From: Blastocatellia bacterium UBA7656
GTDB taxonomy: Bacteria; Acidobacteriota; Blastocatellia; UBA7656
Length of the DNA: 64,000 bases
Assembly: GCA_002483445.1 (NCBI GenBank)
Contig: DLHY01000059.1
Coordinates: 5,750-69,749, forward strand
Reading direction: 5' to 3'
In this document: positions 24,544 to 33,275 of the stretch, one piece after another
Layout: every line of letters starts with the position of its first letter
How positions within the stretch are numbered: position 1 is the first letter of the stretch
Notes under the pieces: generated by a model
The model's database searches: none
Told to the model about the DNA's origin: nothing
The model's input: the letters and a program-made list of their open reading frames with translations, nothing else
Program-made: the position numbers and the translations under genes

Positions 24544-26301
24544 ATGGAACGCATCGTTCTAAAACATTTGAGCGGGTCGAAGGCCAATCAGAGAGATGAT
24601 ATCCCGCTTGCCCATTTCAAGGAACTGACCATCGGGCGCGATCCCTCGAACGCCATCAAGTACGATCCAGACCGCGACGACCTGGTGGGTCGCCAGCACG
24701 CCAAGATCGTCCGCGATCCGGTAGACCCCACGCAGTTTTCAATCATCGACCTCAACAGCCGCAACGGGACTTTCGTCAACAAGCAGCGCATCAATGGCGC
24801 GACCAGAATAAATCCTGGCGATCTGGTTCAATTCGGCCCCGGCGGCCCGGAGTTTATGTTCGATATAGAGCCTCGTCCGGCTAACATGATGCGCCCGACT
24901 CGTATGTCCAATGATCCGAATGCTCCTACTGCCGGTTACGGATCAGGGCCGCCTCCGACTCGACAGGGAGGGATGCCCCCGACTGGCGCTCCCGGCGGAT
25001 ACGGGGGCATCCCGCCTACTGGCGTCCCTCCCATGGGCCAGCCGGGATCAGTGGGCAAGGCTACGGTCGAGCGCATGATCGCTCAGACCAAGAGCGATTC
25101 GCGCAAGTATGTCATCATCGCTGTCGTGGCTCTCGTACTCATAGTTGCCGGCGCGGCAGTGGGGCTGTACCTCTGGAATCAGAGTCGGAGCGCGCAGACA
25201 GACCAGAATATAGAAGGGCTTCGCGGGAGCCTCAGCAAGGTTGAAGAAAAAACGGCGGTGATGTCTCCCGGCGACATCGCCAAATCTCATGCTCAGGCGA
25301 CCGTTTTTATCGAAGTCGCCTGGAACCTCTTCTACACCCCTACGGGAGAGCAACTCTATCATCAGTACATCCAGAACAATGATGGCAGCGGCAATCAGAT
25401 AATCGGCAACGGCAGGCCGTTCCTTGCCGCTTACATTCAACTCGACGACGGAACCATAGAGCCTATCTTGGCGCTCAAGCGACCGGGCGCTCCGATAGGG
25501 GGGCGGCACACAGGGACGGGATTCGCCGTGAGCGATAACGGGTTCATTCTTACAAACCGGCACGTCGCGGCCACATGGGAAACTTCCTATGAATTCCCCG
25601 AAGATGCCGTACCCGGACTGGTTTATCGATTTCCCGGAGGTCGTCCTCAGATAGTCGGCGTTCTGAATCAGCCTGTCAGAGGATGGGTTCCATCAAAGGC
25701 GAAATTCCTCGGCGGCAAGTCTTCGGTGGGAAAAATCGCCGAAGGCCGCATCGAGTACATGGATGTGACTTTCCCAAAAAATCGCATCCGCATCCCTGCC
25801 AAGATCGCCCGCGTCAGCGATCAGCATGACGTGGCGATGATCAAGATCGATGTGCCGCAGTCGGTTCCCAAGGTCGAGTTGTTCGACAACTATGACTCGG
25901 TCGAGCAGGGCATGAAAATCACCATACTCGGCTACCCCGGAATATCTCCCCAGGTCGGCGTAGTGACCCAGTCGCAGGATCCGTTCAACCGGGAATCGGA
26001 AGCAAGGGTCATCCCCGACCCGACGGTGACGGATGGAATAATCGGGCGAGTCATTCGCGGCGACGCCAAAAAGAGCAGCAGCGATTCGGACACCTACATC
26101 AGCGAGATAGGCGACAGCTATCAGTTGACCGCCAACGCTACGGGCGCAGGCAACAGCGGCGGGCCTGTCTTCGATGATCGCGGGCGCGTGATAGGCATCT
26201 TCTACGCCGCAGCCTCTCGATTGGGAGATGCCCGCATAACGTTCGCCGTCCCCATTCGCTACGGCATAGAGTTGATGGGGACTTCAGCCGTCATCAAATA
26301 A
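24544..26301 (+). CDS. FHA domain-anchored trypsin-like serine protease
   Basis: A 585-residue membrane protein. A cytoplasmic FHA domain (about 5-108; GRD at 31-33, GRQHAKI at 49-55, NSRNGT at 71-76) leads through a Gly/Pro-rich linker to a membrane segment (about 188-212). A trypsin/HtrA-like protease domain outside the membrane follows. The catalytic triad is visible: His340 in TNRHVA, Asp429 in QHDVAMI and Ser538 in GNSGGP. There is no PDZ domain. The layout suggests that phosphorylated partners inside the cell recruit or regulate an envelope protease. GGAGG lies before the ATG. Only the heptad array separates it from the kinase gene at 26394. Confidence 0.9.
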   Translation: MERIVLKHLSGSKANQRDDIPLAHFKELTIGRDPSNAIKYDPDRDDLVGRQHAKIVRDPVDPTQFSIIDLNSRNGTFVNKQRINGATRINPGDLVQFGPGGPEFMFDIEPRPANMMRPTRMSNDPNAPTAGYGSGPPPTRQGGMPPTGAPGGYGGIPPTGVPPMGQPGSVGKATVERMIAQTKSDSRKYVIIAVVALVLIVAGAAVGLYLWNQSRSAQTDQNIEGLRGSLSKVEEKTAVMSPGDIAKSHAQATVFIEVAWNLFYTPTGEQLYHQYIQNNDGSGNQIIGNGRPFLAAYIQLDDGTIEPILALKRPGAPIGGRHTGTGFAVSDNGFILTNRHVAATWETSYEFPEDAVPGLVYRFPGGRPQIVGVLNQPVRGWVPSKAKFLGGKSSVGKIAEGRIEYMDVTFPKNRIRIPAKIARVSDQHDVAMIKIDVPQSVPKVELFDNYDSVEQGMKITILGYPGISPQVGVVTQSQDPFNRESEARVIPDPTVTDGIIGRVIRGDAKKSSSDSDTYISEIGDSYQLTANATGAGNSGGPVFDDRGRVIGIFYAAASRLGDARITFAVPIRYGIELMGTSAVIK

Positions 26302-26387
26302 TCCAGAAGAGTCTGGAGTCTGGAGTCGAGAGTCTGGAGTCGAAAATCATCGGACTCCAGACTCTCGACTCCAGACTCCAGACTTTA
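26299..26387. repeat. Inverted heptanucleotide arrays (unit GGAGTCT / GACTCCA)
   Basis: Five units of GGAGTCN/AGAGTCT at 26308-26342, a 10-base loop, then five units of GACTCCA type at 26353-26387. The arms are almost perfectly complementary over more than 30 bp. The register starts at the TAA stop of the protease gene (26299-26301). It lies upstream of the kinase start. Confidence 0.93.
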
Positions 26388-26393
26388 GAAAAT

Positions 26394-27695
26394 ATGAGCA
26401 GGACGAATCTGGTCAACACCACTATAGGCGAGTATCGCGTTGTGGATTTCCTCGGCGCGGGCGGGATGGGAGAGGTGTACCGCGCGGTGCATTCGAAGAT
26501 CGGGCGAGTGGTCGCCGTCAAACTGCTCACGCAGACGGTTCGCAACGCGACTTTCGTCGAGCGATTCCTCAACGAAGCGCGCATACAGGCGAATCTGAAT
26601 CATCCGAACATCGTCACGCTGTATGACTTTCTCGAAGTCAATGGTCAGCCCTGCATCGTGATGGAGTACATCGAAGGGCAGTCGCTCGATGAGTTTATAC
26701 AATCTCGCGGTATGCTTTCGGTGCCGGAAGCCCTGCGCATTTTTCAATTGACGGTAGAAGCCATGGAGTATGTTCACCTTCGCGGCATAGTTCATCGCGA
26801 TATCAAACCGAACAACATCAGGATAAGCAACGCGGGCGAAGTCAAGCTGCTGGATTTCGGCATCGCCAAGTCGGGGACGACTCCGCAACTGACCGTCACG
26901 GGGGCTTTCATCGGCACGCTGCAATACCTCTCGCCGGAGCAGATCATGGGCGGCGTGGCGGATTTTCGATCCGACATCTGGGCTTTGGGAGTGCTGCTTT
27001 ATGAAATGGTGACGGGCAAATTGCCTTTCGAGGCGGTCACGCTCGGCGAGCTTTGCGAAAAGATAACGAAAGCCAATCATCCTTCGCCTTCTTCTTTCAA
27101 CTCCATCGTTCCGCGCGAAGTCGAAGCGATAATCAATCGGTGTTTGAAAAAGAACGCGCAGGATCGCTACTCATCGGCTTCAGAGCTTTTGCAGGATGTG
27201 AGGCGCGCAGTCGCCTCGATGTCCGCCCCGCTGCCGCCGCCCCCGCGCATATCCGCTCCGTATCAGATGCCTCCTCAACAGCCCGTTCAGTATCAGACGG
27301 CTCCTGTTCACGGCGCGTCGACGGTCTCCGAGAAAAAAAGCAAGCTCCCGATGATACTGATCGCTGTTGCGGCTCTGGCGCTGATCGTCGTCGGGTCGGT
27401 GTTTGTGATTATGAATCTTTCGAGCGGATCGGGCGGCGGCAACGTAAATCGAAGCGCGACTCAAACGCGGGGCGACGGGCCGCCGAGAACAGTCAAGATA
27501 GACGCAGTCGGAGGCATGGCTGAAGTTTATATCAACAATGAGAAGGTCGGAAACACGCCTTATCAGTTTCAGGCGAAGGTCAGAGATCAGTTCGAGGTAA
27601 TCCTCAAACGTGAAGGATTCACCGACAAACAGTTCAAAATCTCGGTCAACGACACCGGCAACGAATACATGTACATGCTGGAGAAAAGACGCTGA
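26394..27695 (+). CDS. Membrane Ser/Thr protein kinase with PEGA domain
   Basis: A 433-residue PknB-type kinase. The domain spans about 12-270, with glycine loop GAGGMG (21-26), Lys43, HRD aspartate 136 and DFG 154-156 all intact. A Pro/Gln-rich linker precedes a membrane segment (LPMILIAVAALALIVVGSVFVI). Outside is a small C-terminal PEGA domain (AEVYINNEKVGNTPYQF, about 365-430), which may bind cell-wall or surface material. No clear ribosome binding site precedes the ATG because the upstream DNA is repeat sequence. Confidence 0.92.
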   Translation: MSRTNLVNTTIGEYRVVDFLGAGGMGEVYRAVHSKIGRVVAVKLLTQTVRNATFVERFLNEARIQANLNHPNIVTLYDFLEVNGQPCIVMEYIEGQSLDEFIQSRGMLSVPEALRIFQLTVEAMEYVHLRGIVHRDIKPNNIRISNAGEVKLLDFGIAKSGTTPQLTVTGAFIGTLQYLSPEQIMGGVADFRSDIWALGVLLYEMVTGKLPFEAVTLGELCEKITKANHPSPSSFNSIVPREVEAIINRCLKKNAQDRYSSASELLQDVRRAVASMSAPLPPPPRISAPYQMPPQQPVQYQTAPVHGASTVSEKKSKLPMILIAVAALALIVVGSVFVIMNLSSGSGGGNVNRSATQTRGDGPPRTVKIDAVGGMAEVYINNEKVGNTPYQFQAKVRDQFEVILKREGFTDKQFKISVNDTGNEYMYMLEKRR

Positions 27696-28085
27696 CGATC
27701 ATCCTTCTGTCCGGAACTGAGGACGAAGGGATGCATCTCTTTCCCTGAGCGAAGGAACACGACTCCGATTTCTGAGACAATTTTTCTCGATCATTGCGTG
27801 CAGACTCGTTCGAAGAAAAAGCATCAAATCCAGGCTCAGGAGGAGGGAGTGAAACTCAAACGCGGTGCGATCACGTATTTATCGGAGACGAATTAACTGC
27901 GCGTTGCGCTCCAAAAGAGGGAGGCGGATGTGCTATCATAAGACCCTGTTCGGCGTCGCTTATAATGGTGGGGATTGCATGTCGGTTCAAACGCTTTCCC
28001 ATTCAGCCTGCGTTTTTCGGCTGACACGCGCATCCTCTCAAGACAATTAAATTGAATAGCGATCATTCTGAGGAAAACAGTTTCT
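27696..28085. other. Intergenic region upstream of PP2C gene
   Basis: A 390-bp gap. It has a perfect TATAAT at 27961-27966 but no matching -35 at the right distance, so it is a weak promoter candidate for the PP2C-kinase cluster. No protein gene with a credible start was recognised. Confidence 0.4.
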
Positions 28086-28964
28086 ATGTTCAAAAGGTGG
28101 AAAAAATCAAAGCAGGAAACCCCGGCCCCTACTGTAAGCTTCGATCAAACGGAGCCGCCTGCATATAAAATCATAGCCAGCGTCTTCAGCGATCCGGGCT
28201 GCGTGCGCGAAACGAACGAAGATTCAGGGCGCCACTTCGAGCCGGAAGACGCTGAGTTGCTCGCCAATAAAGGATCGCTCTTCATAGTCGCCGACGGCAT
28301 GGGAGGACACTCTGCGGGCGAAGTGGCCTCGCGGATGGCCGTAGATTTCATAAGCCGATTCTATTACGAAAACTCGGATGAGCCTCAGGAGGCGCTCCGA
28401 AACGCTTTTCTCGACGCCAACCGCGAGATTCATCGGGCCTCGCTTCAGGATGAAAGCCTCACAGGGATGGGAACCACCTGCACCGCGCTCGTCGTGATGA
28501 ACCACGCGGCCATCGCCGCGCACGTCGGAGACAGTCGCCTCTATCTCGTCCGCGACGATCAGATTTATCTCATGACGGAAGATCACTCGGCGGTGATGGA
28601 GATGGTCAAGCGCGGATGGCTGAGTCTTGAAGAAGCTCGTCATCACCCGGATAAAAACGTCATACTGCGAGCGATGGGAAGCCACCCGGAGGTCGAAGTA
28701 TCGATCTGGGAAGCTCCTTTTCCTGTCCGCGTGGGCGATAGATTCCTGCTTTGCTCGGACGGACTCTATGATCTGGTCGAAGATGAAGAGATAAGACATA
28801 TAGTGACGGCTAATGATCCGTCGAGCGCGTGCGCAATACTGATCGGTCTGGCAAAAGAGCGCGGAGGCCACGACAATATAACGGTGGCGATAGTCAGCCT
28901 CGTGCCGAAAGATGAGCCGGTGATGAGACAGGCTCCGACGACGCGCATCGTGGAGGTTCAATAA
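28086..28964 (+). CDS. PP2C-family Ser/Thr protein phosphatase
   Basis: A 292-residue soluble phosphatase. PP2C motifs are present in order: RETNEDSG (Asp46), FIVADGMGGHSAGE (Asp70-Gly71), GTTCTALVV, HVGDSRLYLV, LTEDHS-like MTEDHSAVM, LLCSDGLYDLV and GGHDNITVAIV. These residues hold the two metal ions, so the enzyme should be active and reverse the neighbouring kinases. Its TAA overlaps the next kinase's ATG by one base, which couples a phosphatase and kinase in one transcript. Confidence 0.95.
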   Translation: MFKRWKKSKQETPAPTVSFDQTEPPAYKIIASVFSDPGCVRETNEDSGRHFEPEDAELLANKGSLFIVADGMGGHSAGEVASRMAVDFISRFYYENSDEPQEALRNAFLDANREIHRASLQDESLTGMGTTCTALVVMNHAAIAAHVGDSRLYLVRDDQIYLMTEDHSAVMEMVKRGWLSLEEARHHPDKNVILRAMGSHPEVEVSIWEAPFPVRVGDRFLLCSDGLYDLVEDEEIRHIVTANDPSSACAILIGLAKERGGHDNITVAIVSLVPKDEPVMRQAPTTRIVEVQ

Positions 28965-30394
28965 TGATAGGCAGCGTCATTGGCAATTACCGAATTGTAG
29001 AAAAACTTGGCGAAGGCGGAATGGGTACGGTCTATCGCGGCATAGACATGATGTTGGAGCGCGAAGTGGCGATCAAAGCTCTGCGGGCGGAGTTGACCTC
29101 GAACCCTGAACTGGCCGAGCGATTCCGCGCTGAAGCCGTGACGCTGGCCAAACTCAATCATCCGAATATCGCCACGCTTCACACTTTCTTCCGTCAGGGC
29201 AACGAATTCTTCATGGTGATGGAATTCGTCCGGGGAGAACCGCTCGACGACTTTCTCCGCCGCGCGGGAGCTATGGCAGTCGAGCGCGCCGTGACTTTGT
29301 TTTGTCAGGCTCTCGAAGGCATAGGCCACGCTCATTCGCTCGGCGTCATTCACCGCGACATCAAGCCTGCAAACATGATGATTGCGGTTAACGGATCGAT
29401 GAAGGTAATGGACTTCGGCATAGCCCGCGTGCTTGGAACGTCGAGGATGACCCGACAGGGCAACATAGTCGGCACGATTGAATACATGTCGCCTGAAGCC
29501 ATACAGGGCTACGATGTCGATGCGCGCTCGGATATCTATTCGCTCGGCCTGCTGCTTTTTGAAATGCTGACGGGTCGCCTTCCTTTCGTGGCCGATTCAG
29601 AATTCAAGATGATGATGGCGCAGATTCAGCAGGCTCCGCCTCCGCCTCGATCTTTCGCGCCGCACGTTCCTCTGGCCATCGAGCAGGCCATCATGCGCTC
29701 GCTGGCCAAAAATCCTGATGCGCGATTTCAGAGCGTGATCGAGTTTCGTCAGGCGTTGGAGATGGGGCTGCGCGGCAGCACGGTTGCCACAGTGAGCGCG
29801 CCTCCGGCTATGCCGCCGACGCGAATGGGCGCTTCTCCTGGCGCTCCGCGCGCATTCGAGGGAGCGATGAATCCGACTCGTATGGCCGCCGACCCGCAGG
29901 CCATGACTCCGACCATGGAGCTTCCAGCAAGTCAAACATGGCCGCCTCAGCAGATGGCTACGCCGCCTTCTTCATATCCGCAGTACACGCAGCCGCAGTA
30001 TCCGCAGACTCCGCCATTCGGGCAGCCGGTCGTGTCTTCGAGCGGTTTTAACTGGAAGCCTTTCGCCATCGCCGCCGTCGTTGTGGTTCTGCTCGCCGCC
30101 GGGGCGTTTGCTGTTTTGAATTTTATGAAAAAGGATCCTCCGACGAAGCCTCCGGCGGTTGAGAATACGCTTGCACCTCCGCCTACTCAGACATCGCCGC
30201 CTCCGCCCGCATCGACTCAGCCTGTGATTCAGCCGCTCCCCAGCGACGGGAAGCGGGAGAATGTAGTCACGCCTCCGCCTCAGACGGCCGATAACACTGA
30301 CGCAGGGAAGAAACCACAGGGCAGAAGAAACGATGCTGCGGCTCGCGAGCGAGAGCGCAAACGCCGGGAAGCCAAGAGGCTCCTCGATCAGTAA
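28964..30394 (+). CDS. Membrane Ser/Thr protein kinase
   Basis: A 476-residue PknB-type kinase. It has glycine loop GEGGMG, Lys38, HRD aspartate 132 and DFG at 150-152. After the kinase domain (to about 265) comes a long Pro/Met/Thr-rich linker, one membrane segment near 370-390 (PFAIAAVVVVLLAAGAFAV) and a Pro/Thr-rich and Arg/Glu-rich tail. Its kinase half is very similar to the one at 31569, with the same RDIKPANMM and VMDFGIARVLGT blocks, so the two arose by duplication. Confidence 0.93.
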   Translation: MIGSVIGNYRIVEKLGEGGMGTVYRGIDMMLEREVAIKALRAELTSNPELAERFRAEAVTLAKLNHPNIATLHTFFRQGNEFFMVMEFVRGEPLDDFLRRAGAMAVERAVTLFCQALEGIGHAHSLGVIHRDIKPANMMIAVNGSMKVMDFGIARVLGTSRMTRQGNIVGTIEYMSPEAIQGYDVDARSDIYSLGLLLFEMLTGRLPFVADSEFKMMMAQIQQAPPPPRSFAPHVPLAIEQAIMRSLAKNPDARFQSVIEFRQALEMGLRGSTVATVSAPPAMPPTRMGASPGAPRAFEGAMNPTRMAADPQAMTPTMELPASQTWPPQQMATPPSSYPQYTQPQYPQTPPFGQPVVSSSGFNWKPFAIAAVVVVLLAAGAFAVLNFMKKDPPTKPPAVENTLAPPPTQTSPPPPASTQPVIQPLPSDGKRENVVTPPPQTADNTDAGKKPQGRRNDAAARERERKRREAKRLLDQ

Positions 30395-30413
30395 AATGTT
30401 TGGAGTAAACGTG

Positions 30414-31550
30414 ATGACAAAGCAATACAAATCGCAAAACTCATCATTGAAATCATCGATCTGCCTGGCTGCTGTTATTTCGTTTCTGGCGGCGGCCTTC
30501 GCGCTGGCTCAATCGCAGCCCAAGCCGCCTTATGATAAAGACAAGCTTATAAAAGTAGTTCAACTCAATGCTCTGACTACTAAGGAAATCGTCGAGGCAG
30601 TAAGCGGTCGCGGAGTCGATTTCAAAGTCACTCCCGACGTGGAAGCGGAATTCCGTCAGGCTGGCGCGCGGCCTGAGCTTATCGATGCGTTGCGCAAAAA
30701 TTATCGCGCGCCCGCAGGTAAAAACACAGGCACAAGTTCGTCTACGCCTTCCACGTCCAAGCCTCCGACTGCCGTGCCTCCGGGACCGCCGCTCTCGAAG
30801 GTTGAAATCGTTTCAATGCTTCGCAGCGGAGAGTCGTCCGATAGAGTCGAGCAAATCGTGGATGTTCGCGGAGTGAATTTCACGCCTACGCCTGAAACCT
30901 CGCGCGAGATAGCCGCAGCAGGCGGCAGTCGCTCGCTGCTCGGCGCTATCACACTGCGCGCTTCGTCGAAACCGACGCCGCCAAATAATCCTTCCAATCC
31001 GCCGCGCACGACTATAGACAAAGGCGGGCCTGTAGCCGCGCCGGATTATGACGACCTGAATTATCAGGCGATAGCGGCGATGAAAGCCAATAACGCGGCT
31101 GAAGCTGCGCGACTGCTTCAGCAGGCCATCCGCGCGGAGCCGAACAAGCCTCTGGCTTATAAACTGATGGGATTCGTTCAGATTTACGGCTATCGAAACA
31201 TCAGCGGGGCGGAGCAGAATTTCCGCGCCTCGCTCGACCGTGACGGCGCAGCGGTCTTTCAGGTCTATCACGATCACGATGGGATGTTTCAATCTTATTG
31301 CCAGGGCGCGCTCACCATCACCAGATCGGGGGTGGCCTTCAAGGGCAATGACGGCAAGGACGCATTCGAGGTCACGGATGCCTCGATAAAAGAGGCGTCG
31401 CTCAATGATCTGGTCGGCGCGCGGTTCGGAGGGTTTCACATCAAGGTGCGCGAGGGCGGGAAAGGCAAGTCGAAGAATTTCAACTTCGCTCCGGCGACAC
31501 AGCAACCGGCTGAGTCGAATTTGATCATAAACCTCATCCGAAGCTATTAG
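30414..31550 (+). CDS. Exported protein with two small helical repeats and TPR
   Basis: A 378-residue protein with a signal peptide (LAAVISFLAAAFALAQ). Two repeats of about 55 residues follow, each holding a V-x-x-R-G-V-[DN]-F-x-x-T-P core (GRGVDFKVTP; VRGVNFTPTP), each followed by a Thr/Pro/Ser-rich linker. A TPR-like segment (AAMKANNAAEAARLLQQAIRAEPNKPLAYKL, read in parts) and a beta-rich C-terminal domain complete it. The family is not recognised. The ATG at 30414 is preferred because GGAG lies 8 bases upstream and the signal peptide is then near the start. It sits between two paralogous kinases and is probably cotranscribed with them. Confidence 0.75.
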   Translation: MTKQYKSQNSSLKSSICLAAVISFLAAAFALAQSQPKPPYDKDKLIKVVQLNALTTKEIVEAVSGRGVDFKVTPDVEAEFRQAGARPELIDALRKNYRAPAGKNTGTSSSTPSTSKPPTAVPPGPPLSKVEIVSMLRSGESSDRVEQIVDVRGVNFTPTPETSREIAAAGGSRSLLGAITLRASSKPTPPNNPSNPPRTTIDKGGPVAAPDYDDLNYQAIAAMKANNAAEAARLLQQAIRAEPNKPLAYKLMGFVQIYGYRNISGAEQNFRASLDRDGAAVFQVYHDHDGMFQSYCQGALTITRSGVAFKGNDGKDAFEVTDASIKEASLNDLVGARFGGFHIKVREGGKGKSKNFNFAPATQQPAESNLIINLIRSY

Positions 31551-31568
31551 GCTGTGGAGGAAATCATA

Positions 31569-33230
31569 ATGATAGGCACAATGGTCGGAAGTTATCAGAT
31601 CACCGAAAAGATCGGTGAAGGCGGAATGGGCGCGGTCTTTCGCGGCATCGACGTTATGCTCGAACGCGAAGTGGCGATCAAGATGCTCCGTCCCGAACTC
31701 GCCAGTCAGCCCCAGGTAGTCGAGCGGTTCCGCTCCGAAGCTGTCACCCTCGCCAAACTCAATCATCCAAACATAGCGACTCTCTACAGCTTTCTGCGAC
31801 AAGGCGATCACTTCTTCATGGTGATGGAATTCGTCAAGGGAGAAACGCTCGATGATATGGTGCGCCGACTCGGCGCGATGCCCGTCGAGCGCGCAGTCAC
31901 GCTCTTTTGTCAGGCGCTTGAAGGAATCGAACACGCGCACAAGATGGGAATCATTCACCGCGATATCAAGCCTGCAAACATGATGCTGGCCGAAGATGGC
32001 GCTCTCAAAGTGATGGACTTCGGCATAGCCCGCGTGCTTGGAACGGCGAGACTGACCCGCCAGGGGAGCGTGGTCGGCACGATTGAGTACATGTCGCCTG
32101 AACAGGTTCGCGGCGAAGAGGGAGACGCGCGCTCGGACATTTACTCTCTCGGCATTTTATTTTACGAGATGCTCACGGGCCGCGTGCCTTTTCACAGCAC
32201 CTCAGAATTCGCTTTGATGAAAGCGCAGATCGAAGACCCGCCGCCTCCTCCTCGCGGCTTTGCGCCGCACATCCCGATTCCGATTGAACAGGCCATCATG
32301 CGCTCGCTTGCCAAGAAGCCCGAAGCGCGATTTCAAAGCGGAGGCGAATTCCGCGACGCGGTTCTTCGGAAAACCGGAACGACAGGCAGCCGTCCCATTC
32401 AGGCCGCGCCTTTGCCTGTTGCCAGTCATCCGATCGGCGGCGTTTCGCCTTCAGCGTCTACGCAACACGGCACAATGCAGTTTGGGGCGGTTGGCACGCG
32501 CCCCGAAGGAGCAGGGATCGGAACGCCTTCGGGCGAGCATCTGAAAGAAACAAGGATGGGAGGCAATTCGATGATGCCTCCTGCTTTTCCCGGAGATGAG
32601 AGAGAGACTCGCCTCTCCAATGCGGTGCCTCAAGCTTATGCGACAAGGCCGGAGCATTATTACCAGACCGGGCCTCAGAAGGCTTCGTTTTTCGCGCGCC
32701 TCAACTGGAAGCACTACGCCGGAGCGGGAGCCGCTTTGCTCGTGCTGCTGGTCGCTCCGTTCGTGATAATAGCTGGCCTCAAACGCGGTCAGGCCGACGC
32801 GCCCGTTCAGCAATTAAACCCTCCGCCATCTCAGACGACGGAAGAGCAAACTCCGCCTCCTTCTCAGCCGCAGGATCAGGTCACGCCCCTGCCTTCTCAG
32901 GAAGCAGGAGTGCCGCCCGCTGATCCCGCGAATCCCGGCTCTACAAAAGCTCGCCCGCGCGATAATACCAGCGACAGGGCAGAGCAGCCTCCGAACTATA
33001 CGGAGACCGCTCCTCCGCCGACCGCTGTGACTCCGCCTCCTCAGCCGCCTCCGCCTGTGAAGAGCGAAGCCTCGACGCCTCCTAAAGAAACTGAGAAGAA
33101 AGAGGTAGCGAAGAAAGAGGAAGAGAAAAAAGAGGAGAAGAAGAAGAAAGGTGGCGGAGTCGGCGGATTCTTCAAGAAGATATTAGGCGGCGGCGACGAG
33201 AAGAAAGAAGAGAAGAAGAAAAAACCCTGA
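31569..33230 (+). CDS. Membrane Ser/Thr protein kinase with Lys/Glu-rich tail
   Basis: A 553-residue kinase. Catalytic residues are intact (GEGGMG loop, Lys38, Asp132, DFG 150-152). A long low-complexity linker leads to a membrane segment (YAGAGAALLVLLVAPFVII), then a Pro/Gln-rich stretch and a highly charged Lys/Glu C-terminus with a small Gly-Phe-Phe-Lys-Lys insert. The ATG at 31569 is chosen because GGAGG lies 8 bases upstream and the product then aligns with the kinase at 28964; a GTG 15 bases earlier is less likely. It is a duplicate of the 28964 kinase. Confidence 0.93.
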   Translation: MIGTMVGSYQITEKIGEGGMGAVFRGIDVMLEREVAIKMLRPELASQPQVVERFRSEAVTLAKLNHPNIATLYSFLRQGDHFFMVMEFVKGETLDDMVRRLGAMPVERAVTLFCQALEGIEHAHKMGIIHRDIKPANMMLAEDGALKVMDFGIARVLGTARLTRQGSVVGTIEYMSPEQVRGEEGDARSDIYSLGILFYEMLTGRVPFHSTSEFALMKAQIEDPPPPPRGFAPHIPIPIEQAIMRSLAKKPEARFQSGGEFRDAVLRKTGTTGSRPIQAAPLPVASHPIGGVSPSASTQHGTMQFGAVGTRPEGAGIGTPSGEHLKETRMGGNSMMPPAFPGDERETRLSNAVPQAYATRPEHYYQTGPQKASFFARLNWKHYAGAGAALLVLLVAPFVIIAGLKRGQADAPVQQLNPPPSQTTEEQTPPPSQPQDQVTPLPSQEAGVPPADPANPGSTKARPRDNTSDRAEQPPNYTETAPPPTAVTPPPQPPPPVKSEASTPPKETEKKEVAKKEEEKKEEKKKKGGGVGGFFKKILGGGDEKKEEKKKKP

Positions 33231-33237
33231 CCTCGCG

Positions 33238-33263
33238 ATGAGGGCTGATAGTTCAGCCCTCAT
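33238..33263. terminator. Hairpin between convergent kinase and nuclease genes
   Basis: A perfect 11-bp stem ATGAGGGCTGA with a 4-base loop between two converging stops. There is no long T-run, so it is a likely but weak bidirectional terminator. Confidence 0.65.
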
Positions 33264-33275
33264 TCATACTCTGCT

